A DNA stretch of 28,304 bases from Candidatus Kaiserbacteria bacterium (GCA_003561715.1 PWVU01000028.1:1-28304); one strand, 5' to 3'. Numbered from the stretch's first letter, positions 15,353 to 22,821 are shown. Made by a program: numbers and translations. The notes: generated by a model not told the origin, from the letters alone.

Positions 15353-17098
15353 TTAGGGGGCTAACGTGACCGAGATAACCGTGTCGCCATCTACCGACAC
15401 ATCCACTTCAGTCACACTCCCGACACTGGCTCTGGTCGCTTCAACGGTATAGGTATCTCCTGCGGAAAGCGGCGTAAAAAATGCCTGCCCGCACGACGTA
15501 GATCGTGTCTGATCGTAGCCCGTCCTCGTAAGACGCACGCTTGCATGATCGACTAACGCATTAGAGGTATCACGCACGATGACTCGAAGCGAATTGGGTG
15601 CGACACTTACCAGACCGATCTCAGTCAATGCGTTTTCGCCGGGAGCAATGCCCATTGGTTGCGGCGGGCATATCTCCGCAACCGCAAGACCTGAGCTCGC
15701 CGGGACGGTAATAGTGTACGCATCCCATTCAAGCGAGGGTAGCAACACCTCTCCAAGAGCATTCGTGGTGTGGTCCTCTGCGTATTTGAGCACGGGAGAG
15801 CCGCCCTGCTCGCCGATTGACTTCGCGCCGATCATAAAAAATGGTACCGATCCGATCGGCAGGTCGGTTTGGAAATAAGAGAGCGCCCATCGGTGTACAC
15901 GTGAAGAGGTTGCCGTATTACTTGTCTCCAACACTGCTTCGAGTGAGAGAGCGGAATACGTAGACACATCAAGGCCCGACAAGTCGATGGGAGTGGTTGC
16001 AAACCCCGCGCTATTGCCGGGCAACGCGGTCTCCGGAATCGCTTCGATGCCCGAGCCGGTATCAAATAACACCCGATAGCGCACCGCGGTGTCGGGCGGA
16101 CGCGCATCCTCCGCCGAAACCACAGCCCATTGCGCAAGTGACGGCGGCGCAACAAGTACCGATCGCGCACTTCCTTCGGTTTCAAAAACCCCCGCGCTTT
16201 CAGCGAGCAATAGCGCTTCATCGCTCACCACAACTTGATCCACGTTTACTACACCATCACCGGTTGCAAATGGGTCGACATATTCTCCAGGCGAGCGAGG
16301 GGAGCGCGTGCGCACCGTCATCTGCGCAAGTGTATCAATGGCAAAGGTCATACTGCTTGAGAATCCCTCAGCCACCGATATGGGACCGGGCGAAGGGTTG
16401 GGGTTTTGCGGTGTCACCTCATACGTTTGGTCGGTACTGTACCCGGCACGCGAAACCTCAATGGCATAGTCACTTCCCTCCGGCGCACCGGGCAATATGA
16501 GTTGACCCGCCGCATTGGTATACGCCACCACGTCAATCGCCGGATCAAGCGTGGGATTCGTTACCTGTACGCGAGCGGTCGGAACCGGCATACCCAGCGC
16601 ATTGATTGCCGTTATACGTAATGTGCCGCCGGCAAGACCCCCAATACCGCGTGGCACGACATTCGTAACCAACGATACACTGCTTGTGCCGTGTCCAATA
16701 TCCCACAGTACCTCGACTTTCGCTTTCTTATAATCGACCGATACCGTCTCTATGCCGTTTTCTTCCGGTACATAAGCGGGATCATCATAATACTGAATGA
16801 AGGTACGGCGCACATACGTATGCCCGTTCATTTCAATGGTCTCCAATTGAGGTATCGAGCCTGCCGGTATGCCACCCACCGTACCAACCGCATTGTATGA
16901 AAGAGAGCGGATGAACTCCAGTTGATCGCCCGCCAAGGTGAGCGCTGTCCCGCGCGCTTTATTGAGGGCAAGCAGATCAACACCCGCACGAAACATCCCG
17001 ATGATCGCGGTAAACACCATCAACACGATCGCGATGACCAAGATCAGCTCAATGAGCGAGTAGCCGCGAGATTGTTCTCTGTGTCGGCATAGGTACAT
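15353..17098 (-). CDS. Large PilV-like minor pilin with carboxypeptidase-regulatory-like repeats (putative tip adhesin)
   Basis: 581 residues, about three times a normal minor pilin. Prepilin signal RGYSLIELILVIAIVLMVF at 11-29. The pilin domain runs to about 155. Then GGTLRITAINALGMPVPTARV, TNAAGQLILPGAPEGSDY and AIEVSRAGYSTDQTYEV match the carboxypeptidase-regulatory/SpaA-like beta-sandwich pattern. A second copy is near the C-terminus (SLRVIVRDTSNALVDHASVRL..., then FTPLSAGDTYTVEATRA), with a lectin-like or concanavalin-like stretch of unknown type between. Such domains are common in surface adhesins, so a pilus-borne adhesin is likely. It follows pilC by 3 nt. Confidence 0.78.
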   Translation of the reverse strand: MYLCRHREQSRGYSLIELILVIAIVLMVFTAIIGMFRAGVDLLALNKARGTALTLAGDQLEFIRSLSYNAVGTVGGIPAGSIPQLETIEMNGHTYVRRTFIQYYDDPAYVPEENGIETVSVDYKKAKVEVLWDIGHGTSSVSLVTNVVPRGIGGLAGGTLRITAINALGMPVPTARVQVTNPTLDPAIDVVAYTNAAGQLILPGAPEGSDYAIEVSRAGYSTDQTYEVTPQNPNPSPGPISVAEGFSSSMTFAIDTLAQMTVRTRSPRSPGEYVDPFATGDGVVNVDQVVVSDEALLLAESAGVFETEGSARSVLVAPPSLAQWAVVSAEDARPPDTAVRYRVLFDTGSGIEAIPETALPGNSAGFATTPIDLSGLDVSTYSALSLEAVLETSNTATSSRVHRWALSYFQTDLPIGSVPFFMIGAKSIGEQGGSPVLKYAEDHTTNALGEVLLPSLEWDAYTITVPASSGLAVAEICPPQPMGIAPGENALTEIGLVSVAPNSLRVIVRDTSNALVDHASVRLTRTGYDQTRSTSCGQAFFTPLSAGDTYTVEATRASVGSVTEVDVSVDGDTVISVTLAP

Positions 17099-17101
17099 AC
17101 G

Positions 17102-18328
17102 CTAAAACGCAGTCGTAATGGAGTAGATCGGTGAGATCATCGAAAGCGCGAAGAATCCGACCGCCGCACCCACGATAAGCATGAGAAATGGCTCGATGAA
17201 TGTAGACATGTTCTTGGTCTTTTGCGCAATCTCGCCTTCATAAAAACGTGCGACCTCTCCAAGCATGTCCGGCAATTTACCGGTCTCCTCGCCAACCGCA
17301 AGCAGTTCGCCCATCATCGATGGATACAGATGTTCGTGCTTGAGAAATACGCTCGACATGTCTTTACCGGTCTGCACCTGTTCACGGGCTTCGGCGATCA
17401 CTCGCTTGAAATGATGATTTTGCACCACAGCCTCGGTGATCTCAAACGCCTGCACCACGCCCACGCCCGCCGAAAGAAGCGAGGAGAGTGTTCGTGCCGC
17501 ACGTGCGGCATTGATCTCTTTCGCCAATCCTTTGATCATCGGTATGTAAAGGAGTGCGGTGTCGAGAAGGTCTTTGCCCACCCGGGTGCGCAATCCGTAT
17601 ATTCCCCCACCCAATGCCGACACAATGAGTATCAAAAAGAGCACCGTGTTATTAATAAGGAAATCGCTAAGTGCAATAATGAACTGCGTTGAGAGCGGCA
17701 AGTCAACACCCATGTCAACAAACGTCTCGGTTAGTGTCGGCACAATGAACATGAGCATCAGGGTACCGATGATGCCGAGCGTTGCAACAATAATGGCGGG
17801 ATAGATCATTGCACCGCGAATTTTTCGTTTGAGCTCATAGGCACTTTCAAGTTGAGCGGAGATGGTCAGAAGCGCCTCCGCAAGCTGTCCCGACTCCTCA
17901 CCCGCGCGCACCATTGAGACGACCAGCGAATTAAAGACCGTATCGTGTTTTTCGAGCGCGGTGTGCAACTCGCCCCCTTTCGTGATCTCATCTTTAATAT
18001 CGTTGATAACTTTTTTGAGTTTGAAATTTTTTGTCTGACGCGCAAGCACATCGAGTGCGCGCGAAAGCGACAACCCCGCCGAGAGCATAACGGAGAGATT
18101 ACGGGTGAACAGGATCTTGTCGGTCTCTTTGATCCGTCCGAATAGCTCATTCAGCTTCTCGATCGAAAGTCCCCCGGCACCAAACACACCACCGCCACCT
18201 TCATCGACGGTCACCACGGTCCCTCCCTCCTTGCGCACCATGCCGTATACCTCAAAACGATTCTCCGCCTCAACCGTGCGGGTATAGGTCGCACCATCAG
18301 CATTCGTTGCGGTATACGTAAATTTCAT
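17102..18328 (-). CDS. pilC: Type IV pilus inner-membrane platform protein PilC (GspF family)
   Basis: 408 residues, standard for PilC/GspF. The N-terminal part starts MKFTYTATNADG, then two T2SSF domains: one around 70-195 (FTRNLSVMLSAGLSLSRAL, MVRAGEESGQLAEAL) and one around 270-400 (LSSLLSAGVGVVQAFEIT, LLAVGEETGKLPDML). Three membrane segments are visible near 170-195, 220-245 and 375-400. PilC couples the cytoplasmic ATPase to pilin insertion and extraction. The three pilin-like genes follow on the same strand with gaps of 3-9 nt. pilB lies upstream across a 130-nt spacer with a long inverted repeat. Confidence 0.95.
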   Translation of the reverse strand: MKFTYTATNADGATYTRTVEAENRFEVYGMVRKEGGTVVTVDEGGGGVFGAGGLSIEKLNELFGRIKETDKILFTRNLSVMLSAGLSLSRALDVLARQTKNFKLKKVINDIKDEITKGGELHTALEKHDTVFNSLVVSMVRAGEESGQLAEALLTISAQLESAYELKRKIRGAMIYPAIIVATLGIIGTLMLMFIVPTLTETFVDMGVDLPLSTQFIIALSDFLINNTVLFLILIVSALGGGIYGLRTRVGKDLLDTALLYIPMIKGLAKEINAARAARTLSSLLSAGVGVVQAFEITEAVVQNHHFKRVIAEAREQVQTGKDMSSVFLKHEHLYPSMMGELLAVGEETGKLPDMLGEVARFYEGEIAQKTKNMSTFIEPFLMLIVGAAVGFFALSMISPIYSITTAF

Positions 18329-18339
18329 TGGGAGATTAG

Positions 18340-18454
18340 GGGAGTTAGGATGTAGGAATGAGGAGTTAGAAAATAAGAAGCGAGCATTCGAGATTAGTTT
18401 TCAAGTGTCTGAGATAGATCTCTAACTCCCTAACCTTCCTACATCCTAACTCCC
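18340..18454. repeat. 19-bp perfect inverted repeat between pilB and pilC
   Basis: Arms at 18340-18358 (GGGAGTTAGGATGTAGGAA) and 18436-18454 are exact reverse complements. A nested 9-bp pair lies at 18362-18370 and 18421-18429. The whole spacer can fold as one hairpin with a loop of about 50 nt. The CCTAACTCC/CCTACATCCTAA wording resembles the CCTAAATCCTA repeats at 21-22.5 kb. It could modulate pilB-pilC read-through or be a MITE-like element. Confidence 0.65.
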
Positions 18455-18458
18455 TAGT

Positions 18459-20207
18459 TCATTCATTGATCACCCTGAGCACATCCTCAATTGTCGTAAT
18501 GCCCTGCGCCGCCAAGAAAATACCATCTTCAAGCATGGTGAGCATTCCTTCTTCGCGTGATTGTGCTTCAATGTCGCTTGCCGGCTTGCCAGCCATAACC
18601 AGTGCACGGATCGACGGCGACATCTTCATTACCTCATGAATACCCACACGCCCATGATAGCCATCGGCACACGTGTCAGAAGGAACCGCTCGATAGAACG
18701 TAATATCTTCGAGTTTGTCGCTTTTGCCGATGATACCTTCGGTACGCAGTGCCTCCACAACCCGGTCGGTATCAGCTTGTCCTTTGAGGGTCACCGCTTC
18801 TTCTTTACTTAATGTGTACGGCTCTTTTTCGTCACATAGTTTTCGTACCAATCGTTGTGCAATGACTACCTCAACGGTCGAAACAAGCAAGAATGGCTCA
18901 ACACCCATATCGATCATGCGCGGTATCGCACCGGCCGCGGAATTGGTATGCAGAGTCGAGAGCACCAAATGCCCGGTAAGCGCCGCATTGACTCCCAAAC
19001 TCGCTGTCTCATGATCGCGAATCTCGCCTACCATGATAATGTCGGGGTCTTGACGCATAAGCGTGCGCAAGCCGTTTGAGAACGTGAGCCCGATCTCAGG
19101 ACGTACTTGGGTCTGATTGATGCGCGGCATTTGATACTCGATCGGATCCTCTACCGTCGAGATGTTTACGTCCGGCGTATTTAGAATATCGAGCATCGTG
19201 TAGAGTGTGGTCGTCTTGCCCGAGCCGGTCGGTCCGGTTGTTAAGATCATGCCGGTCGTGTGCTTGAGCGCACCATGGATGCGCTCAAGTGCCGTGCCGT
19301 GAAAGCCAAGTCCTTCGAGCGTATAGCCGCCCCCGCCCTCACGCAAAAGACGCATCACCACTTTTTCGCCGTAGTAGGTCGGCAAGGTCGAAACACGAAA
19401 TGACACTTTTTCACCGTCGATCTCCATTTTGAAGCGACCGTCCTGCGGCAGACGTTTTTCATCAAGCTTGAGACTGGAAAGCACTTTGATGCGGGCGGCG
19501 ATCGATGCCGCCGCAGTTGCCGGCAAGGTCATCGCGTCGTGCAGAATACCGTCGATGCGATACCGCACCAACACCTGCCCTTCCATCGGCTCGATATGGA
19601 TATCGGATGCGTTTTGAATGATCGCGTGCTTGAGTAGTGCGTTGACGATACGTACGACCGGCAAGTCCTCCGCCATCTTCTTCAGACTTTCGGCGGATAC
19701 TTCGTCGCCCTCCTCGTCGAGCACCGTGATCGATGCGCTCTCGCGTTCGATCAGGTCCCCAAACTCGTCCTTGAGCGTTTTTTGGTATTGCAAAAGCGCA
19801 TGCTTGATGGAGTCGCTGTCGGTAAGGCGCGGGAGGATCTTGAGATTGAGTTTCTTCTTGACGAACTCAATCGCCTGGAGCGCCTCGGTGTCCATCATCG
19901 CCACTTCAAGCTCGTCGCCTTTTTTGTTGTACGCAACGATGTTGTGATTGCGAGCGATCGGTTCGGGAATGAGCGAGAGCACTTCAAACTCGATCTTCTT
20001 GTCGTTGAGATTGATGAACGGCATTCCCAGCACATAGGACTGCATACGCCGCAGATCATCTTCCGAAAGCTCCCCCTTGCTCAGCAAGACCATCTCGGGA
20101 GAGATTTTTTTTTCTTCCGCTTCTTTTTCTGCGGTCTCATAGACACTGCGTGAGACAAGACCGGAATCAAGTATGAAATCTTTTAGTTGTGGTGAGTGTG
20201 CAAGCAT
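18459..20207 (-). CDS. pilB: Type IV pilus assembly ATPase PilB (GspE family)
   Basis: 582 residues from ATG 20207; the open frame to 20360 was rejected because the extra 51 residues are Cys-rich and not family-like. An N-terminal MshEN-type domain (about 1-145) precedes the ATPase. Motifs: GPTGSGKTT Walker A (325-333), DIIMVGEIRD Walker B (389-398), and the Asp- and His-box regions between. It powers pilus extension from the cytoplasm. The zinc-binding CxxC pairs usual in this family are reduced: CDEK near 483 and a single Cys in DTCADGY. A TATACG hexamer lies 9 nt before ATG. Confidence 0.95.
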   Translation of the reverse strand: MLAHSPQLKDFILDSGLVSRSVYETAEKEAEEKKISPEMVLLSKGELSEDDLRRMQSYVLGMPFINLNDKKIEFEVLSLIPEPIARNHNIVAYNKKGDELEVAMMDTEALQAIEFVKKKLNLKILPRLTDSDSIKHALLQYQKTLKDEFGDLIERESASITVLDEEGDEVSAESLKKMAEDLPVVRIVNALLKHAIIQNASDIHIEPMEGQVLVRYRIDGILHDAMTLPATAAASIAARIKVLSSLKLDEKRLPQDGRFKMEIDGEKVSFRVSTLPTYYGEKVVMRLLREGGGGYTLEGLGFHGTALERIHGALKHTTGMILTTGPTGSGKTTTLYTMLDILNTPDVNISTVEDPIEYQMPRINQTQVRPEIGLTFSNGLRTLMRQDPDIIMVGEIRDHETASLGVNAALTGHLVLSTLHTNSAAGAIPRMIDMGVEPFLLVSTVEVVIAQRLVRKLCDEKEPYTLSKEEAVTLKGQADTDRVVEALRTEGIIGKSDKLEDITFYRAVPSDTCADGYHGRVGIHEVMKMSPSIRALVMAGKPASDIEAQSREEGMLTMLEDGIFLAAQGITTIEDVLRVINE

Positions 20208-20443
20208 AATAAAGAACGTATATGAAACATAAGAGCCGACACATTGCGACGCTTTACGACGCATCGCGCGACACTCACAAACCCCCGTTTGTTCATTACA
20301 AGTATATATGAAATTGAGTACTCTGTGCACGTGTGCTATCAACAAACATGTAAACGGCAATACGCGAGAATACGGATGCCTTTTTGAACTCCATGATTCG
20401 ACTACTTACGCAATGTATGCATATTGAATCGACGTACTAAAAA
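20208..20443. other. Intergenic region upstream of pilB
   Basis: No gene seen. On the minus strand it should hold the pilB promoter (TATACG at 20222-20217). The distal half contains short AT-rich palindromes such as ATGCAT and ends at the 30-bp palindrome. Confidence 0.45.
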
Positions 20444-20473
20444 CGATCGCGCGGGCGTACGCCCGCGCGATCG
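20444..20473 (-). terminator. Perfect 30-bp GC-rich palindrome, likely terminator
   Basis: The 30 bp from 20444 to 20473 equal their own reverse complement (half-site CGATCGCGCGGGCGT). Read on the minus strand it is followed by five T, fitting termination after the small acidic gene. On the plus strand no T-run follows. Confidence 0.6.
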
Positions 20474-20505
20474 AGTTACTAACGAACCAATACCAGCCTT
20501 TCCAA

Positions 20506-20539
20506 TGTAGAGTCTATACGAGTGTAGAGTCTATACGAG
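20506..20539. repeat. Tandem duplication of a 17-bp unit
   Basis: TGTAGAGTCTATACGAG occurs at 20506-20522 and again at 20523-20539 without change, ending 2 nt before the stop codon of the small acidic gene. Recent slippage or a binding site is possible. Confidence 0.7.
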
Positions 20540-20541
20540 CA

Positions 20542-20742
20542 TCATTCGAACTCTTCAAGTCCTTCAACCCCTTCATCATCTAAGATGCGTGGGTCAATCC
20601 CTCTCGATTCACCTCCTGATTCATCATCCCCTCCATCTAACGCATGTTCTGGATTGAGTATCCCTTCCTCTATAAATGTATCGACTGGTTTCAGACCACC
20701 ATCGTCTTCTTCTGGACCCCTTAAATCAAATGCTTCACTCAT
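20542..20742 (-). CDS. Small acidic protein, unknown function
   Basis: 66 residues with about one third Asp/Glu, starting MSEAFDLRGPEEDDGG and ending EGVEGLEEFE; no Cys, no membrane segment, probably largely disordered. No family recognised. A GATAAT hexamer lies 12 nt before the ATG on the minus strand, and a 30-bp palindrome with a T-run lies downstream, so the gene has plausible borders on both sides. It stands alone between pilB and the structured intergenic region. Confidence 0.55.
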   Translation of the reverse strand: MSEAFDLRGPEEDDGGLKPVDTFIEEGILNPEHALDGGDDESGGESRGIDPRILDDEGVEGLEEFE

Positions 20743-20849
20743 ATTTTGCGTATGATTATCTTAACTAACAAAACGACTTTCTCATAAGGAGATAAGTCGC
20801 TTGATGGTGCCTTGCGGTAACAGTACCAAAGTAACGCATAGTATACACC

Positions 20850-20877
20850 TTGCTTATCCACAACCCCTCTCTATATA
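20850..20877 (+). promoter_or_regulatory. Candidate promoter for the structured intergenic RNA
   Basis: TTGCTT (20850-20855) and TATATA (20872-20877) are separated by 16 nt on the plus strand. The start would be near 20884, just before the first hairpin. Confidence 0.4.
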
Positions 20878-20883
20878 CCACAC

Positions 20884-21110
20884 ACCCGCAGGCGATAGCG
20901 CGCGATGTGCGCGAGGAGAGAGATTCACCCAGTCACTAACATTGATCTTTTGAGCTTTGAAAAAGCTCTGCGCGAATGCGCCAGATCGATGTTAGTGCTG
21001 GGTATGTGCGACAGAGCGAGATGCTCCATCACTTCGCACATCCCGCTTTCCTATCCCCTGCGTGTGTGTGGGCGGGAGGCAAAGCCTCCCGCCCTACCAA
21101 ATCATTTTTT
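20884..21110 (+). ncRNA. Candidate structured non-coding RNA
   Basis: Four consecutive folds: a small hairpin CGCGC/GCGCG (20899-20913); a long helix pairing 20928-20948 with 20983-21002, 20 pairs with one bulged T and one T-G wobble, capped by two hairpins GAGCTTT/AAAGCTC (20952-20968) and GCGC/GCGC (20970-20981); a hairpin ATGTGCGA/TCGCACAT (21004-21041); and an 11-bp GC-rich hairpin GGGCGGGAGGC-AAA-GCCTCCCGCCC (21070-21094) followed 10 nt later by six T. No ORF fits the region. A promoter-like pair precedes it. Known RNAs such as 6S, tmRNA, SRP or RNase P were not recognised. The strand is inferred. Confidence 0.45.
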
Positions 21111-21111
21111 C

Positions 21112-21130
21112 CACTAATCCCTAAATCCTA
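21112..21130 (+). repeat. 19-nt CACTAAT-type repeat, copy 1
   Basis: CACTAATCCCTAAATCCTA, followed by a C/T-rich tract. Differs from copy 2 at one position. Lies upstream of the first toxin-antitoxin module. Confidence 0.65.
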
Positions 21131-21180
21131 GCAATAATTTTTCATCTTTTCTTTTTTCTCTTTATCCTTCCGCCCTTGAC

Positions 21181-21192
21181 CTTGCATGCAAG
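21181..21192. promoter_or_regulatory. 12-bp palindrome upstream of the first antitoxin gene
   Basis: CTTGCATGCAAG, perfect, 41 nt before the antitoxin ATG and followed by AT-rich sequence. A possible operator for the ribbon-helix-helix antitoxin. Confidence 0.35.
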
Positions 21193-21233
21193 TGCATATA
21201 TTATATTATCATATTACTTTTTAATATATCCGT

Positions 21234-21452
21234 ATGGCTACTATATCCGTCCCGCTTTCGAAAGAACACCAGGAATCGCTCGACCAATTGGTTAAGAGTG
21301 GCGTTGCTTCGAATCGTGCCGCCGTGATGCGAAAAGCACTTGAACGACTGGCAGAAGATGAGGCGATCGAGGATGTGTTGCGAGCAGAGCGGGAAGTAAC
21401 ACAGGGCAAAGTGCTCAAAGGTGACACTCGGACCCTGCTTGGGCTTGACTAA
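21234..21452 (+). CDS. Ribbon-helix-helix antitoxin (ParD/CopG-like)
   Basis: 72 residues. The N-terminal strand TISVPLSKEHQESLDQLVKSG and the following ASNRAAVMRKALERLAED give the strand-helix-helix pattern of RHH DNA-binding antitoxins; the C-terminal tail (REVTQGKVLKGD) would wrap the toxin. It precedes a RelE-fold toxin gene by 8 nt, the classic antitoxin-first order, and should repress its own promoter. A TAATAT-type -10 lies a few bases before ATG, and no Shine-Dalgarno is visible. Confidence 0.85.
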   Translation: MATISVPLSKEHQESLDQLVKSGVASNRAAVMRKALERLAEDEAIEDVLRAEREVTQGKVLKGDTRTLLGLD

Positions 21453-21460
21453 CCGCGCGT

Positions 21461-21730
21461 ATGATATCCGTTCATCTCACCCCTCACTTCCGAAGGAAGT
21501 TCAAGAAACTCGAACGGACCCTGCAGGAGGAAGCGTTCGAAAAGATCGAGCTTTTCAAGAATCAGGATAATCATTCCCGCTTGCGCGTACATGCACTGAA
21601 GGGACACCTCCGTGGACGCCACAGCTTCTCGGTCAACTACCGCTACCGCATCGTCTTTATGTGGGAAGATGACACGAAGCAAGACTGCGCGATATTGCTC
21701 GCCATCGGCGATCACGCCGTATACGACTGA
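21461..21730 (+). CDS. RelE/ParE-family toxin
   Basis: 89 residues, basic. The pattern HFRRKFKKLERTLQEEAFEKIELF, LRVHALKGHLRGRHSFSV, NYRYRIVFMWED and LLAIGDHAVYD matches the RelE/YafQ-type fold (KL-x-G, YRI/V core, GDH-x-x-Y end). The C-terminal His in GDH and the Tyr are typical active-site candidates of YafQ-like ribosome-dependent mRNA endonucleases. The partner antitoxin lies directly upstream. Confidence 0.87.
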   Translation: MISVHLTPHFRRKFKKLERTLQEEAFEKIELFKNQDNHSRLRVHALKGHLRGRHSFSVNYRYRIVFMWEDDTKQDCAILLAIGDHAVYD

Positions 21731-21761
21731 AACACATCCCCAGGTTTTGCCTTTTCTTCTT

Positions 21762-21780
21762 CACTAATTCCTAAATCCTA
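21762..21780 (+). repeat. 19-nt CACTAAT-type repeat, copy 2
   Basis: CACTAATTCCTAAATCCTA followed by a C/T-rich tract of about 50 nt. It sits between the first and second toxin-antitoxin modules. Confidence 0.65.
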
Positions 21781-21836
21781 ACCACCTGCAATTTTTTACT
21801 CTTTTCTCTTTCATCTCTACTCTTCCACTCTTCTCC

Positions 21837-21890
21837 TTCGACCCACCTTGTCACCGCAAGAGCGGAGCAAGATGCGCCCAAAAAACGTCA
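21837..21890 (-). repeat. Truncated copy of the structured repeat element
   Basis: Starts TTCGACCCACCTTGTC like the full copies at 22534 and 23887 and keeps the first hairpin (CTTG, CCGC / GCGG, CAAG) and the A-run after it, then diverges. It covers about 54 of 290 nt. The C/T-rich tract before it is shared with the copy at 22534. Confidence 0.6.
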
Positions 21891-21927
21891 TTCTTGCGCG
21901 ACACACGACATATAGACCTATTTCTTG

Positions 21928-21933
21928 TATACT
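21928..21933 (+). promoter_or_regulatory. -10 hexamer of hicB-hicA
   Basis: TATACT, 6 nt before the hicB ATG at 21940, with no Shine-Dalgarno; a leaderless start is likely. Confidence 0.5.
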
Positions 21934-21939
21934 ACCTCC

Positions 21940-22185
21940 ATGAATCGCAAAACATTTAGCATCGTCTTTCAACCCGAACCGGAAGGTGGCTTTACCGTCA
22001 CCGTCCCGACCATTCCCGGTTGCATAAGTTACGGTGAGACATTCGAAGAGGCTTCAGCGAATATTCGCGAGGCGATTCTTCTGTGTCTTGAGGATATGAT
22101 CGCACGTAACGAACCACTCCCATCCGAATCCAAATCACCACTCCTCGGCTCGGTCGAACTTTCTCTGACTGACGTGCATGCCTAA
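21940..22185 (+). CDS. hicB: HicB-type antitoxin
   Basis: 81 residues from ATG 21940; a start five codons upstream lies inside the -10 region and was rejected. FSIVFQPEPEGGFTVTVPTIPGC then SYGETFEEASANIREAI is the degraded RNase H-like fold of HicB, with the IPGC and EA-x-x-NIREAI hallmarks. It ends shortly after ELSLTDVHA without a clear separate DNA-binding domain. It overlaps hicA by 8 nt, so translation is coupled. The order is antitoxin first, the reverse of many hicAB loci. Confidence 0.9.
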   Translation: MNRKTFSIVFQPEPEGGFTVTVPTIPGCISYGETFEEASANIREAILLCLEDMIARNEPLPSESKSPLLGSVELSLTDVHA

Positions 22186-22381
22186 GCAACGAACACCGAA
22201 AGAGGTTGTAACATTTCTTGAAAAGAACGACTTTCAGCGAGTACGGCAACGGGGAAGCCACGCAATCTATCGCCATCCCGACGGAAGATGGACGGTTGTG
22301 CCAATGCACAATCGCGACCTGCCACCGGGAACTCTGCGGGGGATTTTGAAGCGCGCCGGACTCTCGCTTGAGAACCTCTAA
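22178..22381 (+). CDS. hicA: HicA-type mRNA interferase toxin
   Basis: 67 residues. The dsRBD-like HicA fold is recognisable: PKEVVTFLEKNDFQRVRQRGSH, with the catalytic His in GSHAIYRHPDG, then VPMHNRDLPPGTLRGILKRAGLS. HicA cleaves mRNA and is neutralised by HicB. The start codon lies inside the 3' end of hicB. Confidence 0.92.
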   Translation: MPKQRTPKEVVTFLEKNDFQRVRQRGSHAIYRHPDGRWTVVPMHNRDLPPGTLRGILKRAGLSLENL

Positions 22382-22533
22382 GGCAAAGAATTTTTACATT
22401 TTTCTCTTCGACTCATACCCAACCCTTCACTAAAGTTTTACTCTTTTCTTTTTTCTCCACTAATTCCTAAACCCAAACCCCTACTATAGTTTTTACTCTT
22501 TTCTTTTCCATCTCTACTCTTCCTTTCCTCTCT
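22382..22533. other. Pyrimidine-rich intergenic tract
   Basis: No gene. The plus strand is very rich in C and T and includes the third 19-nt repeat. It leads directly into the full structured repeat element. Confidence 0.6.
22458..22476 (+). repeat. 19-nt CACTAAT-type repeat, copy 3
   Basis: CACTAATTCCTAAACCCAA, 17 of 19 identical to copy 2, followed by the same C/T tract (TTTTTACTCTTTTCT, CATCTCTACTCTTCC). Confidence 0.6.
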
Positions 22534-22821
22534 TTCGACCCACCTTTACCGCCACGAAGGCGAAACAAGATGACCCGAAATAAGGGCCGGAAACCATTCC
22601 GGCCAAGTTGTTGGGGTGGTGTAGAATCCGAAACCATCGGACCACCACCCCTGCCACGCATTGCGCGTGGCTAAAACCATTGCACCGCTGTGAGGCGGGT
22701 GCGTACCTGCCTCGCGCGTGCGTCCCGCGCGAGGGCTTTAAGAACAACGTAACCGCTCATCGGCCGAGCACTACCGCATGCGTCCATACGATAGCGCTCG
22801 GCGTCGTCTGAACGCGGTTAC
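22534..22821 (-). repeat. Structured repeat element, full copy 1 (3' of the 283-aa gene)
   Basis: About 288 nt, clearly homologous to 23887-24177. Read on the minus strand it begins GTAACCGC, which contains the stop codon of the 283-residue gene, and pairs with GCGGTTAC (22756-22749). Inside is a 40-nt hairpin (22763-22802) with an 18-bp stem and GACG loop, including G-U pairs. Then follow a GC-rich hairpin (CCTCGCGCG/CGCGCGAGG), GCACC-CGC/GCGGTGC, GCCACGC/GCGTGGC, GGGGTGGTG/CACCACCCC with inner TCCGA/TCGGA, GGCCGGAA/TTCCGGCC, and a final hairpin before GGTGGGTCGAA. Confidence 0.8.

Noticed and set aside
20208..20360. Upstream start for pilB
   Set aside because: The 51 extra residues are Cys-rich and not PilB-like; ATG 20207 gives the normal MshEN start.
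20884..21110. 6S RNA, tmRNA, SRP RNA or RNase P RNA
   Set aside because: Characteristic conserved sequences of these RNAs were not recognised; kept only as an unassigned candidate.
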